Source of the DNA: Sugiyamaella lignohabitans
Lineage: Eukaryota; Ascomycota; Dipodascomycetes; Dipodascales; Trichomonascaceae
DNA: 64,000 nt
Direction of reading: 5' to 3'
Assembly: GCF_001640025.1 (NCBI RefSeq)
Contig: NC_031671.1
Coordinates: 2,046,001-2,110,000, forward strand
Shown: one piece after another, positions 10,120 through 19,488 of the stretch
Layout: each line of letters begins with the position of its first letter
Numbering within the stretch: the stretch's first letter is position 1
The notes under the pieces: generated by a model
Told to the model about the DNA's origin: nothing
The model's input: only the letters and a program-made list of their open reading frames with translations
Database searches by the model: none
Position numbers and translations under genes: made by a program

Positions 10120-10386
10120 GTGCCCCCCTTCAAGCATCGCCGCTCCCGCTAGAACACTAGTCCCGCCACCAGGGCTAGGGCCGGAAATGAGCTGGCGGGT
10201 TATCAGGGTGCAGCAGCAGGAGCATGTGAGAGGCAGTGAACCAGGGTCAAGAGTCTGATTGCGAGTCTTGATTTTTTTTGATTTGTTCTCATCGAAACCG
10301 CTTTTTTCAGTGATATCCGACCGCAATTAAGCCATTGCCGGTCCTACTACCCCGATACCGCCGTTTTCACCTCCGCAAACCGCAAA

Positions 10387-11211
10387 ATGAGTCTTGTGTC
10401 GTCCGACCTCACCAACGTCTTCCGCATCGCCAACCTCGCCGTGGGCGCTCTGGCGGTCCTAGGAGGCGTCTCGCAATTCTTCCCCGTGTCTTTGTAAGTT
10501 CTTCGGGGTGACGGACTGCCTCCGGCGGCTGGGGCTTCGCCCCAGACCCCGTGGCTCCTGCTTCGCAGGAGTTTCGTGGGAGTTCCGCTCGATGGGGGGT
10601 CAGAACCAGTCTCCACGGTCCTAGCAATCTCCTGCGAAGCAGGAGCCACGGGGTCTGGGGCGAAGCCCCAGCCGCCGGAGGCATTGACCCCGTTACCTAG
10701 AAAGTGAACCAGGAACTAACAGCTGCCAGCCAATCCGTACGTCGACCGGCCACTGCCAATGAACCGAGTGGTTACTAACGAGTTTGCAGTCGATTATTGC
10801 GATTTACGTGATTCTATTTGGTCTGGGACTCGGGTTTTTGGGTACGTAACTAGAGGATTACCTCCGGCGGCTGGGGCTCTGCCCCAGACCCCGTGGCTCC
10901 TGCTTCGCAGGAGATGGCTGGGATCGTGGAGTGATGCTAACAGGGATGTAGAGTTCCAGGTGCCGCCAAAGACGAGTCGATACGCCTCGTTTTTGTTCTC
11001 GTTTGTCGGACGAGGGGTGCTGTATGTGTTCATAGGCACCATTTTGCTGCACGACCACGTTCTCCGTATCATTGCCGGGTCCATTATCGCTCTTGTGGGC
11101 GTCATTTACATCGTTCTCGAGTTCATTCCATCCATTGAACCCCCCGAGAACATGCGAATCAGCGACCTCAGCCTGTCTGGCGACTACGAAAACGCCTCGG
11201 ACACTCTATAA
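10387..11211 (+). CDS. TVP15: Golgi membrane protein Tvp15 (COPI-associated family), four exons with a 7-nt micro-exon
   Basis: Integral membrane protein of late Golgi/Tvp complexes with four predicted membrane segments. Exons 10387-10493, 10730-10736, 10790-10841 and 10952-11211 give 141 residues. The product reads through FFPVSFQ, IIAIYVILFGLGLGFLEFQVPP, SRYASFLFSFVGRGVLYVF and LHDHVLRIIAGS to LEFIPSIEPPENMR, all matching Tvp15 in order. The reading frame is restored only by a 7-base exon (CCAATCC) preceded by branch GAACTAAC and a CAG acceptor and followed by GTACGT. Intron 1 (236 bp) holds a THE pair, intron 3 (110 bp) a single unit, and intron 2 is 53 bp. The micro-exon should be confirmed by cDNA; the rest is firm. 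Confidence 0.88.
10518..10682. repeat. THE pair (B/B), 165 bp, in TVP15 intron 1
   Basis: The only inverted pair here with two B units; its centre is longer than the usual linker. Confidence 0.93.
10861..10929 (+). repeat. THE unit, type B with linker, in TVP15 intron 3
   Basis: Sense orientation; followed by ATGGCTGGGATCGT, the left part of the full-element linker. Confidence 0.93.
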
Positions 11212-11250
11212 ACTTCCCTCTAATAAAATATCTCCTGTCACACCCCCACG

Positions 11251-11303
11251 CCTCGAGCGAAGCGAGCTACGGGGTCTGGGGCAGCGCCCCAGCCGCCGGA
11301 GGC
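11251..11303 (-). repeat. THE unit, A-like, diverged
   Basis: Antisense, 40 bases after the TVP15 stop; an exception to the sense rule. Confidence 0.9.
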
Positions 11304-11326
11304 ACACCCCGACTCCGAGAGATACC

Positions 11327-11383
11327 GCCTCCGGCGGCTGGGGCTCCGCCCCAGACCCCGTGGTGCTCCGCTTCGCGGAGCTG
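11327..11383 (+). repeat. THE unit, type D
   Basis: Stem GCTCCGC/GCGGAGC. Lies 78 bases upstream of the U5-40K start codon, so possibly in its 5'UTR or promoter. Confidence 0.93.
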
Positions 11384-11460
11384 CACAGCCTTGCATGGTG
11401 CAAAATAAGTCGCATGTCGTGAACCTGCGGAGTTCAGGCTGGAGAGTGAGGGAGTGAAAA

Positions 11461-12477
11461 ATGTCGGTTGTTAAAAGACCGAGGGTTGAAAGTGCTGGAT
11501 CTGGTTCCTTGATAGCGGGGGGAGGAGTGGATGGTAGAACGGAGCAGATAACGAGTTCGTTGAGCTCGCCAAATGTGCAATTGTCGGGGCACGAGGCAGA
11601 GGTGCTAGCGGTGCAGTTCGATGCGACGGGGTCGTTTATTGCGTCGGGTTCGGCAGATAAATCGATTTTGTTGTGGAATTCGGCAGGTGAAAACGAGAAT
11701 TATGGTGTTATTAATGGCCATAAAGGAGCTGTATTGGATATTAGATGGTCTAGAGACAGTTCGCAGCTATTTTCATGCTCTACAGATCTGTCGTTAGGTG
11801 TATGGGACGTCGAGTCTGGTTCACGATTATTGAAACAAGTTGGTCACGATGATATTATTAATTCTATTGACATTATAAAACGAGGAACTGAACTGGTTAT
11901 ATCAGGAAGCGACGATGGAACAATTGGAATTTGGGATCCTAGACAGAAGGAGTCGGTCAGTTATATCCAGACCGAGTTCCCAATACTGGCAGTAGCAGCT
12001 ACTTCAGTTGGAGATCAGGTTTTTTCTGCCGGAGTTGAAGGCACTATTCACTCGTGGGATTACAGATACCCGTCGGCTCCTGTTTATACTCTTCCTGGCC
12101 ACGGAGAGACCAATATCACCGGACTGGCGGTGTCACCAGATGACCAGCAGCTGGTATCAAATGGCATGGACAACACTGTCCGAACATGGAACGTTCGTTC
12201 GTTCACTTCAGACAATCGAACACTTCAAGTGTACGACGGAGCACCTCACGGAATCGAACAGAACCTGCTCCGAGCCCGCTGGTCACCCGACGGATCCCGC
12301 ATCGCTGCCGGCTCCGCAGACCGCACCGTCGTCATCTGGGACGTCCCGTCCCGACGAATCCTCTACAAACTCCCTGGCCACATCGGCTCTGTCAACGACG
12401 TGTGCTTCTCGCCCACCGAACCGGTCATTGCATCTGCCTCGTCCGACCGGTCGGTCATTCTCGGCGAAGTCAACTGA
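11461..12477 (+). CDS. U5 snRNP 40-kDa WD40 protein (SNRNP40/Spf38/Cwf17 family)
   Basis: Predicted spliceosomal WD40 protein contacting Prp8 in the U5 snRNP. It has 338 residues and seven WD repeats forming one propeller. Family marks include VKRPR near the N-terminus, LSGHEAEVLAVQF, LLWN, KGAVLDIRW, the segment SGSDDGTIGIWDPRQK, LVSNGMDNTVRTWNVR, the insertion with IEQNLLRARWSPDGSRIAAGSADRTV, RRILYKLPGH, and SASSDRSVILGE at the end. The order and spacing match human SNRNP40. S. cerevisiae lacks a close ortholog, so its presence fits a lineage that kept many introns. No intron is needed in this model. Confidence 0.9.
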   Translation: MSVVKRPRVESAGSGSLIAGGGVDGRTEQITSSLSSPNVQLSGHEAEVLAVQFDATGSFIASGSADKSILLWNSAGENENYGVINGHKGAVLDIRWSRDSSQLFSCSTDLSLGVWDVESGSRLLKQVGHDDIINSIDIIKRGTELVISGSDDGTIGIWDPRQKESVSYIQTEFPILAVAATSVGDQVFSAGVEGTIHSWDYRYPSAPVYTLPGHGETNITGLAVSPDDQQLVSNGMDNTVRTWNVRSFTSDNRTLQVYDGAPHGIEQNLLRARWSPDGSRIAAGSADRTVVIWDVPSRRILYKLPGHIGSVNDVCFSPTEPVIASASSDRSVILGEVN

Positions 12478-12491
12478 TAAGGGGGCCTTGT

Positions 12492-12553
12492 GTGCCTCCG
12501 GCGGCTGGGGCTCTGCCCCAGACCCCGTGGCTCCTCTCGCTTCGCTCGAGTCG
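12492..12553 (+). repeat. THE unit, type A
   Basis: Sense, 14 bases after the U5-40K stop, hence almost certainly in its 3'UTR. Confidence 0.94.
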
Positions 12554-12593
12554 TGCGTGGAGTTGATCCAGTTCGCGTGACACCCCCCACGCC

Positions 12594-12653
12594 CGACTCG
12601 AGCGCAGCGAGAGGAGCCACGGGGTCTGGGGCAGAACCCCAGCCGCCGGAGGC
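12594..12653 (-). repeat. THE unit, type A
   Basis: Sense to the LAA2-like gene, 65 bases beyond its stop; faces the previous unit between two convergent genes. Confidence 0.94.
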
Positions 12654-12718
12654 ACGGTCTCCCGCCCATGAAAAATGGCTGTATATTTATATTTTCGGGC
12701 TCTGGTACCCGGTCGCGG

Positions 12719-14212
12719 TTATTTGGACCGGGTCCGTAGTCTTTGAGCATACTCTAATAAACTTTCTATGACTCCTTCGAAGGTCTCTTTGTCTTGGGAA
12801 GCTGCTTGCAGCAGTTGCTGCCATTGGGTCGACATGGCTTGTGCTTCTATTAATGCTTTTTGTAGGGTGGACACATGGGTCTGAAGCTCGGGCTCGTTCA
12901 TGCCGTCTAATGCTTCGCTCGTCACCGTGGACAGCTGGTGCCATGCGGCCAGCTTGATTTGCGTGTCTTGTCGTAGCGCCTCTTTTTCGTCGTCCGATTT
13001 CTTGTCTCGTGAACTGACGTCGTTAGATTTGCCTTCTGGAGTGGTGCTGGTGGTGGTGTTGGTAGGTCCTGGTCCAGATCCAGCTTTCGCAGGGCTCTTT
13101 TTACTGTCTGTATGGTTGCTCTTGCGGGGTGTATTTGGCAGCACCAGTCGTTTGGTGTTTTTATTAGGCAGGATCTCGTCGAGATCCAGTGGAATTCCAA
13201 GTGACACTAGCAATAGCCGGCGAATGGACGACTTTTTCCAGTCGGTAGGATGCATATGGGGTCCGTCGACTACCAGCTGCTGCCACAGCGAGGCACTTCT
13301 TTCTGAGAAGTATGACCCTGGTTCGGTTACGTGATATTGATAGCTTCGTTCCGACGACGGGGTCGGTGTTCTTTCTATAGTAATTGACCTTTGAAGATGT
13401 GAAATGGATGCGTTTGTTTGGGATTGTTCTTCGGACGACTTCCACATGGCCTTGAGTGTCGACAGCACCGACGCCTGTAATTGAGCAGAATTGGAAAAGT
13501 CTGTTTCTGACAGGCATGGGATATGATTAATAGTGCCAGCAGGTGTGGTTTCTGATGTTGAAGGTGCTGGTAATGGGGACTCAGTGGAGGCTGGTGGTGG
13601 ATCAAAGCCGTCGTCAGCCAGATCCAGTTCGTCAGATTCAGCTGGCTGTGCTTCTTCGAACTCGTCGAACTCGTCAAAATCATCGAATTCGCCAAAATCG
13701 TCATCTTCAGCGATGTTGTCATTGTCCTCTTGGGGTTCCTCTTGGGGTTCTGAATCTTCAACAGGCACGTCCAGCGTCTCTGGAATTGCCGAACTTTGGT
13801 CGTCAGCTGGATCTTCTGTAGTTTTGTGATTGTCATTTTCATCTTCTAAAGCTTCATTCTCATTCAGTTCATGTTCGTTTTCTGAATTGCTACGAAGTTC
13901 ATATTGCAATTCTTCCGTCGCCGGCGGTTGATCCAGCTTGTCATTTTCGTCGACGGTCCCAGCAAACTCCTGCGAAGCAGGAGCCACGGGGTCTGGGGCG
14001 GAGCCCCAGCCGCCGGAGGCAGTGCCCAATTGCCCCACGTCCTCGTCCAGCCCGGTTTCCAGCGACTCAAGCTGTGATTCATGCCCGTCGGGGCTGGCAG
14101 ATTCGTGAATTGATCCCGGGTCTGTGGAATCCGAGTCGTCTTGGACAGTACCCAGGTCTCCGGCGTCGTCGAAACGGTCTTTTTCAGATCCTGTTTCTGT
14201 GTCAGGAGCCAT
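12719..14212 (-). CDS. LAA2-like AP-1 accessory protein (YBL010C/LAA2 family) with an in-frame THE insertion
   Basis: Probable accessory factor of the AP-1 clathrin adaptor at the trans-Golgi/endosome. The 497-residue protein is Asp/Glu-rich and disordered in its first half, with an acidic DDDFGEFDDFDEF segment resembling the acidic-phenylalanine motifs of aftiphilin-type clathrin accessories. The conserved block is at about residues 290-350: SERSASLWQQL, then WKKSSIRRLLLVSLGIPLDLDEILP and KRLVLPN. The C-terminal 100 residues are predicted coiled coil (STQWQQLLQAASQDKETFE). A THE unit (13950-14020) is read in frame as about 24 residues near 65-88 ([16 protein letters not shown]), with no splice sites around it. 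Divergent from the J-protein gene. Confidence 0.68.
   Translation of the reverse strand: MAPDTETGSEKDRFDDAGDLGTVQDDSDSTDPGSIHESASPDGHESQLESLETGLDEDVGQLGTASGGWGSAPDPVAPASQEFAGTVDENDKLDQPPATEELQYELRSNSENEHELNENEALEDENDNHKTTEDPADDQSSAIPETLDVPVEDSEPQEEPQEDNDNIAEDDDFGEFDDFDEFDEFEEAQPAESDELDLADDGFDPPPASTESPLPAPSTSETTPAGTINHIPCLSETDFSNSAQLQASVLSTLKAMWKSSEEQSQTNASISHLQRSITIERTPTPSSERSYQYHVTEPGSYFSERSASLWQQLVVDGPHMHPTDWKKSSIRRLLLVSLGIPLDLDEILPNKNTKRLVLPNTPRKSNHTDSKKSPAKAGSGPGPTNTTTSTTPEGKSNDVSSRDKKSDDEKEALRQDTQIKLAAWHQLSTVTSEALDGMNEPELQTHVSTLQKALIEAQAMSTQWQQLLQAASQDKETFEGVIESLLEYAQRLRTRSK
13950..14020 (-). repeat. THE unit, type B, inside a coding sequence
   Basis: The only unit lying within an apparently functional ORF. 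Sense orientation; hairpins and GACGGTCCCAGC linker are intact, so the insertion looks recent. Confidence 0.94.
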
Positions 14213-14610
14213 GATTTTTTTTGCTTTCAGGGGTAATTCTGTCGAAGATGTAGGGTCTCCTGCTGCTGCTCGCTGTTCGATAGCTGGAGACCTGCTTGGG
14301 TGGTGTTATCTGCGGCTCGCGGTGACGTGCGGCGTGCAGTCGATCAGGGTCCTGCTGACAGGCGTGTTAATTTAACCTCTGATACAGCAGACGGTATCGC
14401 TATCGGCACACCTGCGGTCGTCACGAGCCAGAAACGACAGGATATTTTATTTATTACAGGATAATCAAGAGTCTGTTGGTGGGAAAGCGAAGAAGATCCA
14501 AAAAAGGAAGCGAAAAGAACGTGCGAGAGTCGAGTTAGAGAGTCGGTGGAGGTGCCACAGAATCCCTTCGTTAATAAAGTAGAGGTCAAAATTCGTCGAA
14601 ATTCGTCGCC
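14213..14610. other. Divergent promoter region, LAA2-like gene and J-protein gene
   Basis: 398 bases with no THE unit. Holds an AATTCGTCG direct repeat just before the J-protein ATG (14590-14608). Nothing else recognised. Confidence 0.6.
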
Positions 14611-15657
14611 ATGACATCGTCTAAAGGAACACTGAGCGTGATTGGATGGTTCTTCATTCCAGACGTGGTCACGTCGTTGGTGCAGAATATTTATTATAAA
14701 GTCACGGGCAAACCCGTGTTGAGGGGCCATGCCCAGTTCCAACAGCACCGCCGAGTCATCTACATCGGAGTCATCGCCATCTACCTGATATATTCGGTGG
14801 TGGATGCTTACTGGTCGGTGGTGTATGAAGGAAATGCTCTTGATGGAGCTTATAGAGGATTATACACGGTTCTGGGAGTCGACCATAGAGCCAGTTCCCA
14901 GCAGATCAAATCCGCCTATCGTCGACTCAGTGTGCGATTCCATCCTGATAAAGTGACCGCTGCTACGAGTCACGATACCTGGCTGGCTATTAAATCCAGT
15001 TACGAGGTTCTGTCTGATCCAGTTTTACGGTTCGGATATGATCGTTTGGGATATAATGTTCTAGCATGGAAACTGGCTGCGCTCAAGAACAGCCAGTCGT
15101 TTAGTTCAATCCCTCTTGACGAGGTGTTTACCATGACTGATATTGTGCGACGAGGGTTGAAAGAGTCGTTATATGGATACTATCTAGTGACTTTTGTGAG
15201 CATTCTGTTTCTGAATTTAATAGGATATGCTCGCCATGCCAGATACTGGAGATACTATATTCTATTGGCAGCATTCATGGCCGAGGTCACAATCATTACC
15301 AGGTCTACTCCTATTGATCTGTTCCCGGGCCTGGATCTCATTCCTTTCCAAGCCATTGCACTAATGAGACGACTCCTGGTGAGCGTATTCATTGGTCTCA
15401 ACCAAATCGCTCCACAACTACAACCGCCCGAACTCAACGAGACTATCGTGCACAGTCTCCTGGACCAGATCATTAATCTCAGCACCCATCTCAAACAAGA
15501 ACGTGCTAATTCCCTTGTTTTCGAATACGCTCCGTTCCCTGACGAGCGCGATGCCATCAAAAAACGGATCGTCGAACAGCTTCTCGAGCACGAACTGCGC
15601 TGTGACCCCGAGGTCGCGGATGCCATGGCCCAGGCCGCTGCTAAAGTCCGTAAATAA
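14611..15657 (+). CDS. Membrane-bound J-domain protein
   Basis: Predicted Hsp70 co-chaperone anchored in an internal membrane, probably ER. The 348-residue protein begins with a hydrophobic segment and a membrane span at about residues 45-68 (VIYIGVIAIYLIYSVVDAYW). The J domain spans about 84-150: YTVLGVDHRASSQQIKSAYRRLSVRFHPDK, with the catalytic HPD at 111-113. Three or four further hydrophobic segments follow (GYYLVTFVSILFLNLIGYA and IALMRRLLVSVFIGL among them), then a charged C-terminal tail. Filamentous fungi have membrane J-proteins of this layout; I know of no named S. cerevisiae ortholog. A sense THE unit begins 23 bases after the stop. Confidence 0.8.
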   Translation: MTSSKGTLSVIGWFFIPDVVTSLVQNIYYKVTGKPVLRGHAQFQQHRRVIYIGVIAIYLIYSVVDAYWSVVYEGNALDGAYRGLYTVLGVDHRASSQQIKSAYRRLSVRFHPDKVTAATSHDTWLAIKSSYEVLSDPVLRFGYDRLGYNVLAWKLAALKNSQSFSSIPLDEVFTMTDIVRRGLKESLYGYYLVTFVSILFLNLIGYARHARYWRYYILLAAFMAEVTIITRSTPIDLFPGLDLIPFQAIALMRRLLVSVFIGLNQIAPQLQPPELNETIVHSLLDQIINLSTHLKQERANSLVFEYAPFPDERDAIKKRIVEQLLEHELRCDPEVADAMAQAAAKVRK

Positions 15658-15680
15658 TAAATGTGTGGATGATGTGATCT

Positions 15681-15735
15681 GCCTCCGGCGGCTGGGGCGC
15701 TGCCCCAGACCCCGTTGTGCTCGCTTCGCGAGCGC
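15681..15735 (+). repeat. THE unit, type C
   Basis: Stem GCTCGC/GCGAGC with GCT loop in hairpin 2, a combination shared with 30511 and 54267 and marking a subfamily. Confidence 0.94.
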
Positions 15736-15854
15736 TCGGCAAGTGTTCCTTTTCACTCGGGTTTGGCATTTGTGCTCCGGTTGATGTCCTCCATGTACGA
15801 CATATCTCTAGATCTCTATATCTCTCCATGTATATATATTCGAGACGAGTCCAG

Positions 15855-16805
15855 CTACAGCTCGAGACGCAGAACAGCAATGTCTGGCGACTCTGGGGAA
15901 ATAAAGAAATGCCGCGATGCAAAAGGTGAAGTGTACGTCTTCAGGACGTGAACTTTGACCGAGTTAGTGGCACATTCGTCAAGAAATGCTTGGTAGGTTT
16001 CTGGTGACCGGATGGTGGCTGAAACAAGAGCATTGTCTGTACTCGGTAATGCGAGATGTTGTTTAATACACTGTACTAATGCTGGGAAGAGGTCACTGTC
16101 GTATGTGACGTCGGCTGCTATAATCGTAGCTTCTGTGTTCACAAGTGAAACAGGAGGGTCCTTATTCCACCATAGTTTCTGGCTGCAAACTTTAGATCCA
16201 ATTGTCCCACTGTTGAGTCTCATATTCTCTTCAAGATTGTCCACTACAGTTGTATCTCCATCTGTGAGTACTACTTGTTCTGTGTAAGGAAGCTGACATG
16301 CTACCAGACCAACAAGCCCTGTACCTGCACCCAACTCTACAAAAGATCGTGGGGTGGTCTGAAATGACGAAGTATCGACAAGGTAATCTGCTAAAGCCAG
16401 TGCTGCCTCCCAAGTCCGGTGTCCAGTCCCTCCTTCACGCGCTATCACGTTGGGCTCTTCATAAAGACGGACGGCAATTGCCGGCGAAATAGCGTAATTA
16501 ACAATATTTTTTCTCTCCGTCTCATCCAAAGAAGGAATCATATACGACGCATAAGCTTCAAAAACATCCTCATGAAGTTCTTTAGTGTGATCAGATTCGA
16601 TATTTCGGATAAACAGCTTCAAAACCGACTTCTGGTACTCCCTATTCTCAGTGCTCGACTCCACTGTATTCACAAACTCGGGCTGTCTTTCGTACTGGGT
16701 ATACGCTTCAAACCATGGTTTCAGATACTTCGGAAGCACCTGCTGTCCAATAACCTGTTTCAACAACAGACCACTGCTCTCCCGAGCTGTAGACCCGTCT
16801 GTCAT
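15855..16805 (-). CDS. EFM3: Protein-lysine methyltransferase, EFM3/FAM86 (eEF2-KMT) family
   Basis: Predicted S-adenosylmethionine-dependent enzyme methylating a lysine of elongation factor 2. The 316-residue product has a helical N-terminal FAM86-type region (residues 1-110), then a seven-strand methyltransferase fold: motif I VELGAGTGLVGLVA, acidic motif VVLTDGDTTVVDNLEENMRLN, post-I NTEATIIAADVTYDSDLF (the DVTYD signature of this class) and the late SATIRSPETYQAFLDE segment. The start at 16805 is chosen because sequence upstream in this frame runs into a THE unit and lacks conservation. Convergent with the J-protein gene; the only unit between them is in J-protein sense. Confidence 0.85.
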   Translation of the reverse strand: MTDGSTARESSGLLLKQVIGQQVLPKYLKPWFEAYTQYERQPEFVNTVESSTENREYQKSVLKLFIRNIESDHTKELHEDVFEAYASYMIPSLDETERKNIVNYAISPAIAVRLYEEPNVIAREGGTGHRTWEAALALADYLVDTSSFQTTPRSFVELGAGTGLVGLVACQLPYTEQVVLTDGDTTVVDNLEENMRLNSGTIGSKVCSQKLWWNKDPPVSLVNTEATIIAADVTYDSDLFPALVQCIKQHLALPSTDNALVSATIRSPETYQAFLDECATNSVKVHVLKTYTSPFASRHFFISPESPDIAVLRLEL

Positions 16806-16904
16806 TATCCTCCATGATCCCTCTGATCTGCACCTGAAATTTATCGCTCCCTCAGCCTCGCGATGCACCTGCAGGGCTCCCCTGCACCAGGGTCCATGGG
16901 GGTC

Positions 16905-16966
16905 TGCCTCCGGCGGCTGGGGCTCCGCCCCAGACCCCGGGGCTCCTCTCGCTGCGCTCGAGTCGG
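16905..16966 (+). repeat. THE unit, type A, loop TGC
   Basis: About 100 bases upstream of the EFM3 start codon, antisense to it. Confidence 0.92.
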
Positions 16967-17327
16967 GCGAGGGGGTGTGGCGCTCGCGGGGATGGGCTTT
17001 TTGGGGTTGAAGAAGAACAGGAATGAAGAAGGGGCAGTTCGGCGAGAACGGACTTTGTCTCGCTGAAAAGCGTTCAAAAGTTCCCAATTGCACGAATCTT
17101 AATCGGGACTGAAGGCAGACGACCGACAGCCGTTTTACTCGATAAATTTCCAAGCTTGGTAGCGGAAAAAGCTGGCCACTGGGAGCACATAAGACCGAAG
17201 AACAAACGCCATTCGAACCGCAATTGACCCAATATCCACGCTCTACACGCTCCCCATTCCACATCCACATTCCCTTTGAACCTAGGAGCGAAAATCCGCT
17301 AACCAAGCCCCCCTCACCCCCGTCCCC

Positions 17328-17392
17328 ACGGTCCCAGCCGCTTGCGAAGCAAGCACAACGGGGTCTGGGGCAGCGCCCCAGCCGCCGGAGGC
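17328..17392 (-). repeat. THE unit, type F with linker remnant
   Basis: Stem GCTTGC/GCAAGC, a compensated variant of type C. Preceded by CACGGTCCCAGCC. Confidence 0.93.
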
Positions 17393-18191
17393 AATCCGAC
17401 ACCACCCGTACCAAGTCAGCCCACCGTTTGGAGATTGTTGAACAGTCGTTGTAGATTGTAGCATCGACGCGAGTGTTACTGGATTTGTGTAGGTGCCTGG
17501 TAAGGTTTGATCGGCCATTGGGCCTGCAGAATGCATATGCAGTTGTGCGTTATCTGCAGCTTGACAGCAGGATCTGGTCGGATCGGCGCCACGGTAATAA
17601 AAAATTCTGTTCTCGGTTTGGGAGAGTGCCCCGATAAGCACTTGCAATCGGTTCTCTGTGAGAGGTTAGACGGTGAATGGTGGCTAGAACGAAGCTAGTG
17701 GTTGTCGTGGTGGCGATTTTCTTTGTTGCTGCCGAGGCATTAGTGGATTAATCCCTGTAGAGCTGGTTGTCTGCCATGTAAGGCCATGCGCAACCAAGAG
17801 TATCTAATCCAGTGAAGTATGTTGAACTGTTGAACTGATTTGTTTATCTATGACTATTTAACTATTGTGTAAGTGTCTAACTACTTTAACTATTGTGTAA
17901 CAAAGTGTATTGATAGAGGAGTGGTTGAGGATCGGTTGCAGCAACATGGCCTTACTGACGGAGGAAAGTGAACCTGAACCCGACACCAGAATTGTGCTGT
18001 TACCACATCATTGACTTTCAGCCGGTTCGGTCGAACATCTGATCTATTCGGTTCGACAACAACAACCACAAACCACAACAGGAGTCAGGCCTAGTCGGTA
18101 GACATCCCCCGTCGCACGGGTCCTATTATGGATGTTGATTTCACAACCTACCTCGGATGTTGGATTGCCCTAAACCCTAACCTTGGTTAAT

Positions 18192-18208
18192 GTTGGGAAA
18201 TTCCCAAC
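18192..18208. repeat. Short inverted repeat upstream of OLE1
   Basis: Arms GTTGGGA and TCCCAAC flank AAT. Possible factor-binding palindrome; function unknown. Confidence 0.5.
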
Positions 18209-18221
18209 AAACTAGTCCGCA

Positions 18222-18236
18222 TAGGGTTAGGACCGT
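18222..18236 (+). promoter_or_regulatory. TTAGGG-containing motif shared with the 14-3-3 upstream region
   Basis: Exact second copy of TAGGGTTAGGACCGT, 14 bases after the 18192 palindrome and 1.25 kb before OLE1. Confidence 0.35.
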
Positions 18237-18554
18237 TGCAAAAGGGCAACTGTCAGATTTCTTTTTCTATTGGGAATTGATTGAGATTGTGAGATGCGAT
18301 AGATAAAGTTAAAATACGTGCTAGAGGTGGTGGTGAGAGGCAATGAGTAGGAGGGATGTTGCCTCTTAACTGGTGACCAGATGCGTAATAAAACCAACCT
18401 GGGGCATTCTGAGGTACACCGGAGGATCAGTGACGTTGCGGTTCCCCAGTTTGCCCCGTCCACAGCCTTTTTTACCCTATCATCGTTGCTTGATTGCTCG
18501 GCTGCTAGCAGATCAAATTGGCCATTTCAATTAATCAAGTAATTGCTAGGACTC

Positions 18555-18624
18555 CCGACGCAAACGACTCGAGCGAAGCGAGAGGAGCCACGGGGTCTGG
18601 GGCGGAGCCCCAGCCGCCGGAGGC
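18555..18624 (-). repeat. THE unit, type A with linker remnant
   Basis: Preceded by CCCGACGCAAACG, the right part of the full linker. Nearest gene start is OLE1, 865 bases downstream. Confidence 0.93.
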
Positions 18625-19247
18625 AAAAGTGGCCCTGGCCCCTGAAGTCAGTTCCTGGATGGAGCGTTGGGGGTCAGATTAACTCGGGCGGATGGAGGGG
18701 TGTTCGGCAGCAGGCAGGCAGTGTAGGCGATGGAGCTGCAAGCTCGGGTCCGTAGTAAGGGAGATGAGCTGTTGGTGGGGCTTGTAGGGCCGGAATGGGC
18801 TGGATGGATTGGTAGTGGCCGTAAGGGCAGTTCCGGAAGGTTTCCCCTTATCAGACCCCAGCAAGCTGGTCAGTTGGTTGGCAGTTGGTTTTAGGTGGTT
18901 GGAGTTAGTTTTAGGGTCGTAAATGGCTGGCTAGGCCATTGGGTCACTGGGAGAAATGGTAGTGACCCCCACTGGGGGAAAAAGTACACGCCATTACAGA
19001 AAACAGCGGGTAAACAGTGGGAGACGAGTGAAATGAACTGGTGTATAAGCCGATAAAATCAATGCACCGTGATGAGCAGAATTGCTTTTTCCTGATAATT
19101 GAACTTTTTTATTTTTTTAATTTTTTTCGTTTGTTGATCCCACTAGTCCAGATGGTTTCTTTTTTTTATCCTATTAAAGTGCATATCATGTAACACCGGT
19201 ATATTTGCGCACCCACAGTTTTGCATCCTTTCCCTATAATTCAGGCG

Positions 19248-19256
19248 TATATATAA
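19248..19256 (+). promoter_or_regulatory. Probable TATA box of OLE1
   Basis: TATATATAA lies 233 bases before the ATG, with pyrimidine-rich sequence downstream. Confidence 0.5.
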
Positions 19257-19488
19257 CAGATAATTGCAGCATTTTCATTTGTGCTTCTTCTTTTTTTGTT
19301 TCGTCAGGACGATAAAGACGTACTCAGCTAAAGATTTTTGTTAGTGTATCAATTTGACTTGTGTCTGCTTGCTATCAAAGTTATCAGTATTTTATCTCAA
19401 TAGTACTGTAACGAAGCCACCGTCTCAACCAAACTGAACCACTCAACAAATTGACAAATCAATCAATAACATAGAAATTTTAGTCGAA

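Larger units (their letters stand above)
9152..10386. other. Intergenic region between 14-3-3 and TVP15
   Basis: Holds two THE units, a CTG/CTC triplet-rich stretch (9695-9765), and C-rich sequence before 10060. A small minus-strand splice model around 9650-9940 was considered and not accepted. Confidence 0.6.
16806..19488. other. 2.7-kb divergent intergenic region between EFM3 and OLE1
   Basis: Contains three THE units, an imperfect tandem of TTAACTATTGTGTAA (17857-17902), a 17-base inverted repeat GTTGGGA..TCCCAAC (18192-18208), the 15-mer shared with the 14-3-3 upstream region (18222), T-rich stretches after 19090 and a TATA box. The 1.5-2 kb before OLE1 suggests a large promoter, as is usual for this tightly regulated gene. 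No ORF looks protein-like. Confidence 0.65.

Noticed and set aside
18170..18240. CCCTAAACCCTAACC as a telomeric tract
   Set aside because: Only two short imperfect copies; the region is internal between housekeeping genes. Treated as possible factor sites.
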